A stretch of DNA of 6,957 nt from contig JAIRUB010000006.1 in the NCBI GenBank assembly GCA_031254635.1, forward strand, positions 1 to 6,957. Direction: 5' to 3'. The notes under the pieces were generated by a model. The model made no database searches and was not told the origin of the DNA. It saw only the letters and a list, made by a program, of their open reading frames with translations. A program made the translations under genes and the position numbers. The DNA comes from Prevotellaceae bacterium (GTDB lineage Bacteria; Bacteroidota; Bacteroidia; Bacteroidales; UBA932). Shown in pieces: positions 6,836-6,957 of the stretch (positions are counted from its first letter, which is position 1; each line of letters opens with the position of its first letter).

Positions 6836-6854
6836 CGGCGTTGTGGGCAAGCCG
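6836..6854. other. Compact 7-bp hairpin with one bulged G
   Basis: CGGC (6836-6839), a bulged G (6840), TTG (6841-6843), loop TGGG (6844-6847), then CAAGCCG (6848-6854). The seven base pairs are continuous apart from the single extra G. It directly follows the last WTGCGTAWWYTT motif. Strand-folded sites with extrahelical bases are used by some tyrosine recombinases, such as integron attC, so this is a candidate recombination site; it has no poly-T tail and so is a poor terminator candidate. Confidence 0.4.
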
Positions 6855-6957
6855 CGAGCACTAGAATAAGTTGACAAAAAAAGTCAAACACTTTTGCTCG
6901 GCAAGACAATTTTGTTCATCGTGAGATAAAGAAGCGCGTGGATTTGAGAATCGCTTG
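6840..6957. other. Right-end stretch with no supportable gene
   Basis: After the hairpins no gene can be called before the window ends. One minus-strand frame is open from the edge (6956) to a TAG at 6861-6863, 31 codons ending LTFFVNLF. A plus-strand frame is open from about 6876 to the edge without an ATG start. Both are within chance for this length. The stretch could be the end of a leftward gene or the first part of a cassette or other element lying outside. Confidence 0.35.
6851..6902. other. Larger nested imperfect hairpin
   Basis: GCCGCGAGCA (6851-6860) pairs with TGCTCGGC (6895-6902) to give eight base pairs around a two-base bulge. Inside lies a small hairpin, TTGAC (6871-6875), seven A (6876-6882), GTCAA (6883-6887). 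Just outside, TTGT (6841-6844) could pair with ACAA (6906-6909). The left arm shares GCCG with the hairpin at 6836-6854, so the two folds are mutually exclusive. No coding role is evident. Confidence 0.4.

Noticed and set aside
6864..6956. C-terminal end of a leftward gene at the window edge
   Set aside because: Thirty-one open codons ending LTFFVNLF are within chance expectation and show no recognisable domain; the frame overlaps the hairpin region.

Overview
The window looks like a chromosomal piece of a Bacteroidota bacterium, possibly Chitinophagales- or Saprospirales-like, though the order is a guess. The grounds are TAnnTTTG-type -7 promoter boxes (TATCTTTG twice, TAACTTTG once), start codons without Shine-Dalgarno sequences, an E. 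coli-type PurB ending in YTGI, and a DXS with the IAEGHAV and CNIYSSFMQRAYDEVIHD wording I associate with Bacteroidota. It reads as housekeeping genes flanked on both sides by AT-richer accessory material.

Layout from left to right. Positions 4-993 (+) hold a radical SAM enzyme with a SPASM-like cysteine-rich C-terminus; the window edge may cut its 5' end. Positions 994-1131 hold a probable decayed C-terminal tail of a TetR-like regulator, split by an in-frame stop. Then come two leftward genes, holA (DNA polymerase III delta, 1132-2181) and purB (adenylosuccinate lyase, 2185-3528). They are separated by 3 bp and are almost certainly co-transcribed as purB-holA. A 78-bp divergent promoter region (3529-3606) separates purB from dxs (DXP synthase, 3607-5472, +), the first enzyme of the MEP isoprenoid pathway. 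A 130-bp convergent gap with degenerate AT-rich repeats follows. Next is a leftward tyrosine recombinase (5603-6682) with an intact R-K-H-R-H-Y catalytic set and an extra N-terminal module of about 80 residues. The last 275 bp upstream of the recombinase hold no convincing gene but are dense in structure: four copies of a WTGCGTAWWYTT motif, a compact hairpin with a bulged base, and a larger nested hairpin.

The central block is ordinary metabolism and replication: purine synthesis, clamp-loader delta and isoprenoid precursor supply. The two divergent units fire from promoters so close that each -7 box lies in the other's upstream promoter region. The most interesting part is the right end. 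A recombinase is transcribed away from a repeat- and hairpin-rich segment, the geometry of a recombinase with its own attachment or regulatory region. An integron-like or other cassette-collecting system beyond the right edge is possible but unproven here, and the recombinase itself does not look like a classical IntI.
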